Positions 32,290 through 43,995 of a stretch of DNA of 64,000 nt are shown here, piece after piece. The translations under genes were made by a program, and so were the position numbers. The first letter of the stretch is position 1; each line of letters begins with the position of its first letter. The notes beneath the pieces were generated by a model that made no database searches, was not told the origin of the DNA, and worked only from the letters and a program-made list of their open reading frames with translations. Source of the DNA: Anagrus nilaparvatae (lineage: Eukaryota; Arthropoda; Insecta; Hymenoptera; Mymaridae); contig JAKSXM010000263.1 of assembly GCA_022575985.1 (NCBI GenBank), positions 7,482,001 to 7,546,000 on the forward strand, in the 5' to 3' direction.

Positions 32290-33680
32290 TGGTTTTGTGT
32301 GTATGTATGTAATCAGTGATATTTCACAAACATTTTGGAATTAAGACCTAATTTTTTTTTCAAAAATTTTTTCACCAAAAAAGCTCGAGGTACTTTTTTT
32401 TTTTAATTTGGATGAAATACCTACCTCATTTATTTCCACGAAAGTACTTATATTTGAAAGTATGATTTTTACTCGATATCTCGAATCTGATAATTAATTT
32501 TTTGAAAAATTTTTTCCCAAAATTTTCGTCACAAAAAAATACAAAAAACGCCAAATATTTTTTTCTTTTTTGACGTAGTACCTAATTTATTTCTATGAAA
32601 GTACTAGTTTTAGAAAGTTCGTTTATAGTCTTTTTTTTTATCTGACACCGAATTTTTTGAAAAATTTTTTTTTCAAAATTAAAAAAACAAAAAAATTAAA
32701 AAACCTGCAATATTTTTTTTTTGATTGTAATACCCATTTAATTCCATGAAAGCACTAATATCTGAAAATATTGTAACGGGTGATACTTCACAACCATTAT
32801 CGAATTAAGACCTAATTTTTTTTTCCAAAAATTTTTTCATCAAAAAATCTCAAAATACTTTTTTTTTTAATTTGGAGGTAAAACCTCATTTATTTCCACG
32901 AAGGTACTTATATTTGAAAATATGATTTTTACTCGATATCTCGAATCTGATAATTAATTTTTTGAAAATTTTTTTCTCAAAATTTTCGTCACAAAAAAAT
33001 ACAAAAAATGCCAAATATTTTTTTCTTTTTAGACGTAGTACGTAATTTATTTTTGTGAGGGTACTAGTTTTAAAAAGTTCGTTTATAGTAATTTTTTGGA
33101 TATAATACCAATGTTTTTGAAAAATTTTTTCTCAAAATTAAAAAAAACAAATAAATTAAAAAAACTGCAATAGTTTTTCTTCTTTTGGGTGTAATACCTC
33201 ATTTAATTCCATGAAAGTACTAATATCCGAAAATATTGTAACGGGTGAAACTTCGCAACCATTATTGAATTAAGACCTAATTTTTTTTTCCAAAAATTTT
33301 TTCATCAAAAAATCTCAAAATACTTTTTTTTTTTTAATTTGGATATAATACCTCATTTATTTCCACGATAGTACTTATATTTGAAAGTATGATTTTTACT
33401 CGATATCTCGAATCTGATAATTAATTTATTGAAAATTTTTTCCCAAAATTTTCGTCACAAAAAAATACGAAAAACGCTAAATATTTTTTTCTTTTTGGAC
33501 GTAGTACCTAATTTATTTCTATGAGAGTACTAGTTTTATACAGTTCGTTTATAATAATTTTTTGAACCTGATACCGAATTTTTCCAAAATTTTTTTCTCA
33601 AAATTAAAAAAACATCAAAAAAACTGCAATATTTTTTTTGTGTGTGTAATATTTCATTTAATTCCATGAAAGTACTCTGA
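32290..33680 (+). repeat. Higher-order tandem repeat S1 (about 450-bp units)
   Basis: Three successive units, each made of related sub-blocks. The ordered landmarks are ATTAAGACCTAATTTTTTTT, CATTTATTTCCACGAAAGTA, TTTTTACTCGATATCTCGAA, GACGTAGTACCTAATTTATT and ATTTAATTCCATGAAAGTAC. Inverted copies are at 39370-39960 and partial ones at 20.3 and 50.7-51.1 kb. Confidence 0.8.
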
Positions 33681-33780
33681 AATAATTATTATCCAATGAA
33701 TTACGTTAGATTTTAATTTGAAAAAAATAGATTTAGTTGAATTCAATATATAAATTTTCTTTTAACTTTTAAAAGTTAAT

Positions 33781-34990
33781 AGAAATGAATGTATGATTGC
33801 ATAGTTGTAATAGTTTATATCTGTGGCATATTGAAGTATTTAGCTCATTGTTTGAGGAACTTTAGTGCCAGTTAGTCGGGAGGGTATTTTATATTGTAAA
33901 CCGCTAATATGAATTTTACTATACAGTTAAATATTTCTAATTTTTTTCACTCTTAGGACTGCCAATATCTATCTTATTTCATAATGAAATTTTTTGAGTT
34001 TTTTCATATATAAATAGCCGACAATATGGATGCTAAATTTGTTAGCTTTTTCATATTTTAAACCACCAATATGAATTTTACTATAAATCTTGTAATTTCA
34101 AATATTTTCATGCAATGATAGCATTGAAACATATGTATTAAATTTAGAAAAATATTTTTTTAATTTTTCATACATAGAATAGCCAGAAATATAGATTGGA
34201 ATTCTTGTAGTTTTTTCATATTGTAAACAGCCAATATGAAATTTACTATACAGCTAAATTTTTAATTTTTGTTTTTTTCTATTATTCTACTGCCGATGTC
34301 TATATTATTTCATATTGAAATTTTTGAGTCATTTCATGTATAAAACCATTTCATGTATAAAGAGCTTCGGTACAAATTACTCTTTGGAAAAAATGCTATC
34401 CAGTTGACGCTTTTTTTTTTTAATTTTAGCTTTTAGATAAGAAAATGGATATCGTCTGTCTTAAACATGAAAACATAAAGATTTCGAAACAATATAAATA
34501 TTTCATTTATCGACGATTTTATCTATAAAATATATTTCTAAAAAAATATATTTTTTAAACAAACTCATATTGATTGTTCAAAACTTGAAAAATCTCAAAA
34601 TATTCCAATATAAGTAAATGGATATCGCCTGTCTTAAACATAAAAAAATAAAAATTTCAATGATTGCATTCAAATATTTTTATTGACTTTAGCAGAAATT
34701 ATACGCCATTCTAAATTTTTTTCTAATAGTCTCGTGTTTTATAGAAAAGATCGAATTTCAAATATTTTTATGCAATGATTGCATTGAAACATTTTTATTG
34801 ACTTTAGCAGAAACTAAACACTATTCTAAATTTTTTTCTAACAGTCTCCTGTTTTATAGAAAAGTTGTAATTTCAAATATTTTTATGCAATGATTGCATT
34901 GAAATATTTTTATTGACTTTAGCAGAATTTATACGCCATTCTAAATTTTTTTCTAATAGTCTCCTATTTTATAGAAAAGTTGGAATTTCA
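33781..34990 (+). repeat. Dispersed repeats S2 and S3 (about 118-bp S3 units)
   Basis: The S3 unit has the palindrome TGCAATGATTGCA, then TTTTTATTGACTTTAGCAGA, then AATAGTCTCCTGTTTTATAG. Tandem S3 copies run from about 34640 to 34990 and resume beyond the solo LTR at 36278. 33780-33890 holds a boundary segment (GAGGAACTTTAGTGCCAGTT) that reappears inverted at 39250-39350. Confidence 0.75.
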
Positions 34991-34993
34991 TAT

Positions 34994-36277
34994 TGTAGCA
35001 TACACCCCTGGGGTATGTAGTAATTAATAAAATATCAATAGTTAATTTTTTTTATAAAATTTAAAATGGATCTGGCTTGTTCAGGAGGGGTGGTTGAAAT
35101 AAATAGTACACGAAAATTCTTATAGTTGAAAAATAAAAATATTTAAATATTTATTCAGACTTTATACATTTTGATATTTTTATAAAATTTTTGATTGTTC
35201 TTTATTATGATTAATTATTTTTATTTATTTGTTTTTTAATTAAAATTTTACAAAAAAAAAAAAAATTAACTTATTTTGTTTAGATTTATTAATAAAAGAA
35301 AAATTTTTACTTATTTTAAATTGATTATACATAACATTTTTATTTAAATCTGATTCGTTTCGATCCGTGATAATTAAAGCTCACAACATCTATTTAATAA
35401 AATTTATTATTAAAGGATAATAGGTTAGGTATTTTATTTATTTAGGTACGTTTAATACCGGGCGGTGATCCATCCCGTATTAAAAGGTTATAAATATAAA
35501 CTTGCTAGGCGGTAATCCAGCCCAACGTATAAAATAATTAAATCAGATATATTAATAATAAATCAAAAAGTAATATAAAAATATCTAAAGAGAATGAGAG
35601 AACGTTAGACGGTAACCCAGTCTAATGTACTTTATATTTGACAAAAGACGCTAAGCGGTAAACCAGCTTAACGTAAACTAAAAAAAAATAAAAAGAAAGA
35701 GTGACGCTAGATGGTTATCCAACATAGCTCACACCAACAGCTTAAAGCGCTCATATATAATATAATAACGTTACAAGCGGTAAACCTTCTTGGCGTATTA
35801 TATTGTATATAAATGTAAGAGAGTAAACCCTCTTTATATTAAACTTTCTCACCTAAAGATGACCAACAGCTCCTTTTCTTAAAAACGTCTACTGGAAGTT
35901 CTTCACCAGGACACTAATTTCACCATTTAAATACCACGGATATCCGCCGGTATCTAATGCCTCTACTACGGTTAACCGCCAGTGAGGAGAGTCGAAACCC
36001 AACTGAACGAAACGAGAGTTCGTTCCTTCTTTTAGGCATAAAACGCTGACTACTCCGAGAGTCCGCGCCTGCGCGGTGTATGAGTTTAATAGTAAAAATA
36101 ATAAAATATAATTCTTTTATTAAAGTTTTCCTTTTTCTCTATTATTATTTCAAACTTATCTTATTTTATTATTTTATTATTTACTTTTAATAAATACTTC
36201 CATTATTTTATTATATGTAAAATTTTATTATTATAAAAAATAATTAAAAAATATTATACTGGGGGTATAATCCTTCA
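34994..36277 (+). mobile_element. Solo LTR, 1284 bp, with hairpin array
   Basis: TG...CA ends (TGTAGCATACACCCCTGGGG ... GGGGGTATAATCCTTCA) and a 4-bp duplication ATAT (34990-34993 and 36278-36281) interrupt one S3 repeat unit. A TATA-like box TATAAATG is at about 35809-35816, so the hairpin array (35447-35803) is in U3. GC-richer sequence at 35870-36080 would be R/U5 or leader. There are no internal coding remains, so it is a solo LTR from LTR-LTR recombination. The strand is inferred from the TATA box. Confidence 0.8.
35447..35803 (+). repeat. Array of six hairpin units with constant loop and varied stems
   Basis: Units at about 35451-35484, 35502-35528, 35602-35628, 35648-35674, 35704-35730 and 35764-35800. 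Each has a loop of the form GGTnAnCC (GGTGATCC, GGTAATCC, GGTAACCC, GGTAAACC, GGTTATCC, GGTAAACC). Flanking arms pair although their sequence differs: TTTAATAC-GGG/CCCGTATTAAA, ACGTTAGAC/GTCTAATGT, ACGCTAAGC/GCTTAACGT. The second, fifth and sixth are weaker. Spacing is 47-100 bp. Confidence 0.7.
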
Positions 36278-36746
36278 ATATATTCTTATGCAATGATTGC
36301 ATTGAAATATTTTTATTGACTTTCGCAGAAATTATACGCCATTCTAAATTTTTTTCTAATAGTCTCCTGTTTTATACAAAAGTTGTAATTTCAAATATTT
36401 TTATGCAATGATAGCATTGAAATTTTTTTATTGACTTTAGCAGAAACTATACATCATTAAAAATTTTTTTCTAATAGTGTCCTGTTTTATACAAAAGTTG
36501 TAATTTCAGATATTTTTATGCTATTATAGCATTTAAATTTTTTTATTGACTTTAGCAAAAACTATACATAACTTAAAATTTTTTTCTAATATTGTCCTGT
36601 TTTATATGAAAATTGTATTTTCAAATATTTTTATGCAATGATTACATTGAAATATTTTTATTGACCTTAGCAGAAATTATACGCCATTCTAAAATTTTTT
36701 CTTATAGTCTCCTGTTTTATACAAAAGTTGGAATTTCAAATATTCT
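36278..36746 (+). repeat. S3 repeat units continued
   Basis: Four tandem units of about 118 bp continue those left of the solo LTR, with the same TGCAATGATTGCA and TTTTTATTGACTTTAGCAGA landmarks. Confidence 0.75.
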
Positions 36747-37471
36747 TATGTGATACAGCAGATCTGGAGCCAATTAATAATCTCCAGATCTCGTCAGATT
36801 ATTTAATTTTAGAGGGCATGTCCCTACTTAAGCCCTCTGGGACTTCTGGTCTACTTGATTCTACTTCTGCATTTTTTTCTTTTATTAAATTTTTGTGTTT
36901 TCTTTTACTTACTTAAGATGCCGTCTCTTATTGCAGGCTGACCTCCGGGATTAAAAAGTAAAAAAAAATAAATAAACACAAGATTTGAACTTTTAAACAA
37001 ATTTATTTTCAAATAAAACAGACAAAACTGAAGCTAATAAACGCGAGGCGTGATGATGCGTCTTGAGTCCCAAAACCTAGTGTGTCCGGGACCGTTTCTG
37101 CGATCTTATTTATCCTAGCTAAATTTGGAGGGGCGGTGGGTCAAGTGCCGAAATCCAGTCATTGCTTACGCAAGATCCGTGAGATTGGAATGTGATCTTT
37201 TATTATTAATTCAATTGCGCAATGACACGAGTTCGACAGTTGATCAACTCCTCTTTCAATTTCTTAAGCTGGATACACAAAAATGACTAGTCCCGTTAGA
37301 TTTAATGACTCCTTTCGATTTCACTTCTTTCGAAGTCGTAAAATCAAAAAGAAATAAAATAATAAAATAATAATTTTGAATTTTAATTATGGGAACGAGA
37401 AAAAAAATGTATGTCTTGTGGGGTCAAGGTAGCTATTAAAAATATTTTCTAGTTTGGGCGCTTTTGACCAT
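36747..37471. mobile_element. LTR-like insertion of about 725 bp in an S3 unit
   Basis: TGTGATACAGCAGATCTGGA ... TTGACCATCACA interrupts an S3 repeat (ATTCTTA | TATGCAATG). The ends TGTGAT/ATCACA are inverted as in LTRs, but only 2-3 bases could be a target duplication, so the class is uncertain. It contains a hairpin GATCTGGAG/CTCCAGATC (36769-36791). Not clearly coding; the frame at 36728-36916 has no family resemblance. Confidence 0.5.
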
Positions 37472-38225
37472 CACATATGCAATGAACGCATTGAAAGATT
37501 TTTGTAATTTCAAATATTTTTATGGAATGATAGGATTCAAATTTTTTTATAATAGTCTTCTGTTTTATAGAAAAATTGAAATTGTAAATACTTTTATGCA
37601 ATAATTGAATTGAAATGGTTTTATTGACTTTAGCAGGACTATACGCCATTCTAAATTTTTTTTAATAGTCTCCTGTTTTATAGAAAAGTTGGAATTTCAA
37701 ATATTTTTATGCAATGAACGCATTGAAAGATTTTTGGAATTTCAAATATTTTTATGCAATCATAGCATTTAAATTTTTTTATTGACGTTAGCAGAAAGTA
37801 TACATCATTTAAAAATTTTTTTTAATAGTGTCCTGCTTTATATGAAAATTGTATTTTTAAATATTTTTATTTAATGATTGCATTGAAATATTATTATTGA
37901 TTTTAGCCGAAACTATACGCCATTCTAAATTTTTTTCTAAGAGTCTCCTGTTTTATAGAAAAGTTGGAATTTCAAATATTTTTATGCTATGATTGCATTG
38001 AAATATTTTTGTAATTTCAAATATTTTTATGCAATGCTAGCATTTAAATTTTTTTATTGACTTTAGCAAAAACTTAACGCCATTCTAAATTTTTTTCTAA
38101 TGGTGTCCTGTTTTATATGAAAATTGTTTTTTTAAATATTTTTATGCAATGATTGCATTGAAATATTATTATTGACTTTAGCAGAAACTATACGCAATTC
38201 TAAATTATTTTCTAATAGTCTATAT
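37472..38225 (+). repeat. S3 repeat units continued
   Basis: About six further diverged S3 units, some shortened (GCAATGAACGCATTGAAAGA variants). Confidence 0.75.
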
Positions 38226-38694
38226 ATTTTATTTTGTTTTTTATATGAAAAAAATGTCAAAAAATTTCATTATATAAGAAAATGGATCTTGGCTGACCTA
38301 AACATGAAATAATAAAAAATTCAAAAAATTAGGCACTAAGTTGTTTTTTTTTATATTTCTCTTTAATGAATGAATCAAATAAAAAAAAAAAAAAATGGCA
38401 TTAGAAAAGCATTTAGTAAATACAAAGCAACTTGGTTTTTACATTTTGATATAACATATTTTAAGATATGAAGTGACGAAAATGAAAACTTTTTGATTTT
38501 TTAAATTTTGAAGTTCTTAGCTTTAAACAGTTGTAACTCTGAACCGTAAGCTCAAATTAAAAAAAAAAAATGTCAAATCGATAGCATTTTTTCCAAGGAA
38601 TAATTTGCACTAAAGCTCGTCTCAAAAAACCTCTTAGATCCTGAGATAAAATCAGTTCTAGTAAAGAAAAATGAAATTATTTTGCTAACACATG
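38226..38694. other. AT-rich DNA, nothing recognised
   Basis: Long A and T runs; no coding support on either strand. Confidence 0.4.
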
Positions 38695-38886
38695 ATGTTA
38701 AAAATTTTTACTACTTAACGTGGTATACATTTAAATACTCAACGTAGTAAATATCAAACATTTTGTACAAAATTATTGAAAAATTTTTTATTAATTTTCC
38801 AATAATTTTTTGCATTTTAATAGTGTATAATGATATTATAAAAACTAATTAATTGAAAAAAAGGTATTAATAAATATTTCATAAAA
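38695..38886 (+). repeat. Copy of the ACGTGGTATACATTTAAATA terminal repeat
   Basis: Contains AACGTGGTATACATTTAAAT, ACTCAACGTAGTAAATATCA and TTTTCCAATAATTTTTTGCA. The same order occurs at 61165-61280 and, inverted, at 61935-62070, where it forms the TIRs of an element. Confidence 0.65.
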
Positions 38887-38969
38887 TGCCAGAGCCGGTG
38901 GGACTCGATCCCTTGATTCTTTCATATGTAGTGAAATCGCTTTAGCCAACTAAGCTACGACGTTCGGGC
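38887..38969 (-). tRNA. tRNA-like sequence (tRNA-derived repeat or pseudo-tRNA)
   Basis: The minus strand begins GCCCGAA and ends TCTGGCA. It has an A-box-like TAGCTTAGTTGGC and a B box GGGATCGAGTCCC, with the T stem GGGAT/GTCCC pairing. An anticodon-like stem TTTCA/TGAAA encloses the 7-nt loop CTACATA, which would read ACA with U33 present. The acceptor stem has mismatches. Part of the same tRNA-like sequence occurs at 61275-61320 beside the same ACGTGGTATACATTTAAATA repeat, so this is probably part of a repeat rather than a working tRNA gene. Confidence 0.45.
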
Positions 38970-39029
38970 AAACACACCGACATTATTTTGACGTCTTCTT
39001 CAATTCGAGAGGGCAACTCTTCGACCTAA

Positions 39030-39960
39030 TGCTATCATTGTATAAAAATATTTGAAATTACAACTTTTCTATAAAACAGGAGACTATTAGAAAAAAATTT
39101 AGAATGGCGTATGGTTTCTGCTAAAATCAATAATAATATTTCAATGTAATCATTGCATAAAAATATTTAAAAATACAATTTTCATATAAAACAGGACACT
39201 ATTAAACAAAAATTTTAAATGATGTATACTTTCTGCTAAAGTCAATAAAATACCCTGCCGACAAGCTGGCACTAAAGTTCCTCAAACAATGAGCTTAATG
39301 CCACAGATATCACCAATTATAAGCATGCAATCATACATACATTTCTATTAATTTTTAAGTTTTTTTTATTGAATAAAAATTTTGAAACAAATTTTCAAAA
39401 AATTAATTATCAGATTAAAGATATCGAGTAAAAACCATCGTTTCAAATATAAGCACTTTCATGGAAATAAATGAGATATTACATCCAAAATGAAAAAAAG
39501 ATTTAGAAAGAAAGTTTTAGATTTTTTAATAAAAAAATTTTTGAAAAAAAAATTATGTCTTAATTCGATAATGGTTGTGAAATATCACCGGTTAAAATAT
39601 TTTCAGATATTAGCACTTTAATGGAATTAAATTAGGTATTACAATTAAAAAAAAAAAAAATATTGTAGTTATTTTAATTTTAAGAAAACAAATTTTGAAA
39701 GAATTCGGTATCAGCTCCAAAAAATTACTATAAACGAACTTTCTAAAACTAGAACTCTCAAAGAAATAAATTAGGTACTACGTCCAAAAAGAAAAAATAA
39801 ATTAGTGTTTTTTGTATTTTTTTGTGAAAAAAATTTTTGGAAAATAATTTTCAAAAAATTAATTATCATATTCCAGACATCGAGTGAAAATCGTACTTTC
39901 AAATATAAGTACTTTCATGAAAATAAATTAGGTATTACATCCAAATTACAAAAAAAAAAA
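39030..39960 (-). repeat. Inverted copies of repeats S3 and S1
   Basis: 39035-39250 carries S3 units in reverse orientation. 39250-39350 is the reverse of the boundary segment at 33780-33890 (GCACTAAAGTTCCTC). 39370-39960 carries reversed S1 units. Order and orientation mirror 32.3-35 kb, so the region forms a very large inverted structure. Confidence 0.75.
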
Positions 39961-40702
39961 TAGTTTGAGATTTGTAATGCGGTGTTTTTATACACCTTTT
40001 AAATAATTTGAAATTAAAAATCGCGCTTATTTATTATGTAATTCAGGTGTGAATTACGGCGCTAAAATCAATGTTATTGATCGATAAGAGTGGGGCACGT
40101 GAGTTTCAAAGAAATAACCCTCTCTCTCGTCCCTCGGATTTCGTGGAAGTCTGACGAATTATGTAATCTCGCGCGCGCTCTTTTTTGTATCTGTACACGC
40201 ATAGAAGCCGAGCGGGTATAATAGAGGATGAGGTTTGTCGATCCTATATTCTAGCCACATACGCGCTACCACTTGCTTATTTTTTAAAAATTATTTAAAA
40301 GCTGCTTCTACATAGTATGAAAATACATTGTATTTCATATGTAAATAGTTAAAAGCAGTATTTATTTATTTAGAATTTATTTGGCGCAGGCGTAGCCTAT
40401 GCGCAACAATTTACAAAGTTTATAATATGGTTTTTGTACATAGTACATACAGATTTTTGAATAAGTATAATTAATTACAAAAAAAAAAAATAATTTGTTT
40501 ATAAAAAGTTTTTAAAATATAAATTGAAAATAATATTTAATGTATTTTTATTATATAATTAACAAAGATTAATAATAAAGATTTAAACAAGAATATTTTA
40601 GTACTAACATAATTATTTATTTAAAACTACGATTTATCTTTACTTATAAGAAAAATAAAAGAATTGACTATTTTATATTACATTAGCATGATTAAAGTAC
40701 AA
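39961..40702. other. Non-coding; possible 3' untranslated part of the LINE
   Basis: 40000-40300 is GC-richer (TCTCGCGCGCGCTC near 40170) and unlike its surroundings. It lies downstream of the minus-strand RT frame and could be its 3' region, but no poly(A) end was identified. Confidence 0.35.
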
Positions 40703-42267
40703 TTAAAGTACAGGTGTTTTTTGTAAGTGAAGAAGATATTTCATAATATGACTTTTAAAAGTATCAATACATGTATACGCTTTTAATGTAAATGGCAATC
40801 CATTCCACTCTGTAATGGCTGTGATAAAAAAAGAACTTTTATAGAAATCTGTTCTATAAAAAGACGGAAGGGAAAAAGTAAGAGGTAGGAAATCAGATAA
40901 GGAAGAATCAGGAAGATTTCTTTGTGAACGCCTGATTTCCTCATCTGGTTCATTAAATTGTGAAGAGAGATATGGTGGCCTTTTAGTTGTTATTAAACTA
41001 TGAACGAGTATAAGCTTAAAGTATTTTCTACGGGATTTTGCTGTTAGCCAATCCAATTGATTTCTTAGTGGAGTTATTGAGACTCGGTCAAATCTACCAA
41101 CTCCAAAAATAAATCGGATCGCTAAATTCAAAATCCTTTCTACTTTATCTACAAGAGTAACGTCAAGAGTATCATAGACGAGGCAACAGTAATCAAAAAA
41201 TGGCATGATCAATGATGATACCAATAATTTACGAAGTTGATATGTGAGTAGTCTAGATTTTAAACGTAAACGATGTAAAGTATAGTGGACATTTTTGGAC
41301 AGTTTCATAATGTGTTGGGTCCAATTTAATGTTGGAGTTAGAATTACTCCCAAATTCAAAACAGAAGTTGAATAAGATATGTTTACACCTGAGACTACTA
41401 TTTGAGGTATATTCGAATCATATAATGTGTTTAAGTTATTTAATTGAATGGATGTACCAAAATTAATGATTTTAATTTTATTAGGATTTAATTTTAGGTG
41501 ATTTAATGTTGTCCAATCTACAATAGCGTTAACGTCACTCTGCATATTAATTAAAGCAGTATCATAAGAGGAGACTTTACTTTGAATATAGATTTGTAAA
41601 TCGTCAACAAACAGTTCAAAATGGCAAAAAGATATACGTTCTAGAATAGAATTCATATAGATTAAGAATAGAATTGGCCCAAGAACCGAGCCCTGAGGTA
41701 CACCTGAACTGGTCGTAATGAACTCAGTTGGGTTACCTTTTTCATCCATTACCGCTTGTTGACGATAAAGCAAATAATCATGAAACCATTGCAAGGTTTG
41801 ATGGGTGAAGCCTAGTTCATATAGCCTTTGTAATAAAATAAAGTGGTCAATTGTATCAAAGGCCTTCGAGAAATCAAACATCAACAGGGTTGTTATTAAG
41901 CCTAATTCTACACCTCGACGTATTGTATCTGTAAGATTAATTAAGACTGTCTGGGTACTAAAGTTTTTTCTATAACCAGATTGGTGAGAATTTATTAAAT
42001 TATTGGTTTCTAAATAGGCCACAACCTGATCAACGATTAATCTCTCCAAGGCCTTTGCTAAATGTGACATATTGGCAACTGGTCTTGTGTCAGAAGGAGA
42101 TAATGGACGAGGTATTTTACTCAAGGCATATATAAATATTCTTTTCCACACATTTGGAAATTTAGAAGTCGTAATAGACCTATTAAACATGAAGGTTATA
42201 TAATCGTTTAATATATGCAAGGAATTATTATAATGCCTTAAGTTAAAACCATCAGGACTTTGACCTT
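40703..42267 (-). CDS. 5'-truncated LINE, reverse transcriptase, long open frame
   Basis: An open frame of over 505 codons (ATG-to-stop 42220-40703; the frame continues upstream to about 42267 with SPDGFNLRHYNNSLHILNDY, the RT GPDG block). The RT fingers and palm are present: RPVANMSHLAKALERLIVDQ, SGYRKNFSTQTVL, LLMFDFSKAFDTIDH, SGVPQGSVLGPILFLIYMN and the catalytic FELFVDDLQIY. Then comes the thumb (SVLNLGVILTPTLNW) and a C-terminal domain ending WNGLPFTLKAYTCIDTFKSH. These features fit the CR1/L2/Jockey group. The endonuclease is missing, so it is a dead-on-arrival copy, although the RT frame has no stop. It probably inserted recently relative to other LINEs here. Confidence 0.85.
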
Positions 42268-42270
42268 AAC

Positions 42271-42635
42271 AACCGACAATATATATTAAAATTTTTAGAA
42301 ATTTTTCAAATTGTGGGCAATCAATATTTCTTTATTTCTTTATTATATATAAATAACGGGCTAAACACCCAATACATGCTTTTTAAAAATAAATTGTACA
42401 TATAAAAAATAATTTATACATTGTCATTAATTAAAGAAAATTATTACTCTGATTAAGAAAAATTTAACTAATATGACTTTATCTTTTTAATTGTTAACGA
42501 AAAAAAAATTAAAGTGAGGTGTAGTTTCTGTTAAATTCAATTTTTAATATTTAAATGCCATCATTGCATAGAAATATTTGCAATTACAAAATTTGTATAA
42601 AACAGGACACTATTCGAAAAATATTTTATGGAATA
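42271..42635. other. S2/S3 repeat fragments
   Basis: Short pieces of the S2 (CCGACAATATATATTAAAA) and reversed S3 (CATCATTGCATAGAAATATT) families. No gene. Confidence 0.5.
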
Positions 42636-43613
42636 TACTCCAGTCAAAATGTGGGGGGGGGTTGTATTTTTACTGGTGAACATGAGATTTGCTTTACTAT
42701 ATGTTTTTTGGGTCGCTGAATACGAAAATGGGGGTCATTTCGTAAAGAAATGGGGGCTTCATCCCTAAATTTGCAAAAAATTACCCCAAAATGGGGTGTT
42801 TTTTACATAGTTGCACTTTGAGCGCTCAGATTTTTACCATATGGGTTTTTTGGGTCGCTGATCAAGAATTTCGACTTTTCATAAATAATTAAAATTTCAC
42901 CTCTAAATTGGATAAAATTACCCCCGAAAAGGGGGTGATTTTGCAATTTTCGCACTTTGAGTAACCAAGTTATGTCCATATAGGTTTTTTGAGTCGCTGA
43001 TTAAGAATTTCGACTCCTTTATCATAAATATTCAATATTTCACCCATAAAACAGCTAAAACTACTCCTAATAGGTGTGTTTTTGCTATTTTTATCTTGTG
43101 AGCATCCCGATTATGTCCATTCAGGTCCCTGGACCGCTGATCAATAAAAATTTGTTTTTTTTTAACAAAAAATTAATACTTACCTGAAAAATAAATTATT
43201 ATAGTGAAGCTAAAAATGAATAAATAAAACTTAATATATTTTTTTTTTTAAATGAATTCTCAAGAAATATTGAGTACTTATGAAAAATAAGTCGAAATTC
43301 TTAATTAGCGACGCAAAAAACCTATATGGACATATCCTGAATGCTCAAAGTGCAAAAATAGCAAAATCACCCCCTTTTAGGGGTGAAATTTTAATTATGT
43401 AAGAAAAAGAAGTCGAAATTCTGAGCGCTCAAAGTGCAACTATGTAAAAAACACCCCATTTTGGGGTAGTTTTTTGCAAATTTAGGGGTGAAGCCTCCAT
43501 TTCTTTACGAAATGACCCCGATTTTCGTGTTCAGCGACCCAAAAAACGTATAGTAAAGCAAATCTCATTCTCGCCAGTAAAAATACAACCAAACCCGTAT
43601 TTTGACTGGAGTA
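42636..43613. mobile_element. Foldback element with internal repeated blocks
   Basis: Ends TACTCCAGTCAAAATG and TTTTGACTGGAGTA are inverted. The outer arms pair over about 190 bp (ATTTCGTAAAGAAATGGGGG and its near-complement). Inside, the block TTTTTTGGGTCGCTGA followed by AAGAATTTCGACT recurs several times in both orientations, as does CCCCAAAATGGGGTG. No coding. Confidence 0.85.
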
Positions 43614-43649
43614 ATATTAATTTATTATAGTAGGTATTATTATTATACA

Positions 43650-43995
43650 GTTTCTGCTAAAGTCAATACTAATATTTCATTGCTATCATTGCAGAAAAAT
43701 ATTTGAAATTTCAAGATCTATATAAAACAGGACAATATTCGAAAACATTTAAGTTGGGTGTATTTTGCTAAATTCAGTACTAATAATTTAATATCATCAT
43801 TGCATAAAACCATTTGAAATTACAACATTTCTATAAAACACTACGGAATTCAAAAACGTTTAAGTTCGGTGCATTTTGCTAAATTCAATACTAATATATC
43901 AATACTATTATTGCATAAAAACGATTGAAATTACAACTTTTCTATAAAAAAGGACACTTTTCGAAATAAAATTAAAGTTAGGTATAGTTTCTGCT
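43650..43995 (-). repeat. Reversed S3 repeat units
   Basis: Three units with CTATCATTGCAGAAAAATAT and TATAAAACAGGAC landmarks, opposite to those at 34.6-38.2 kb. Confidence 0.65.

Noticed and set aside
35447..35803. Tandem tRNA or CRISPR array in the solo LTR
   Set aside because: Repeated part is only the 8-bp loop plus pairing arms; no tRNA boxes, and the spacing is irregular.
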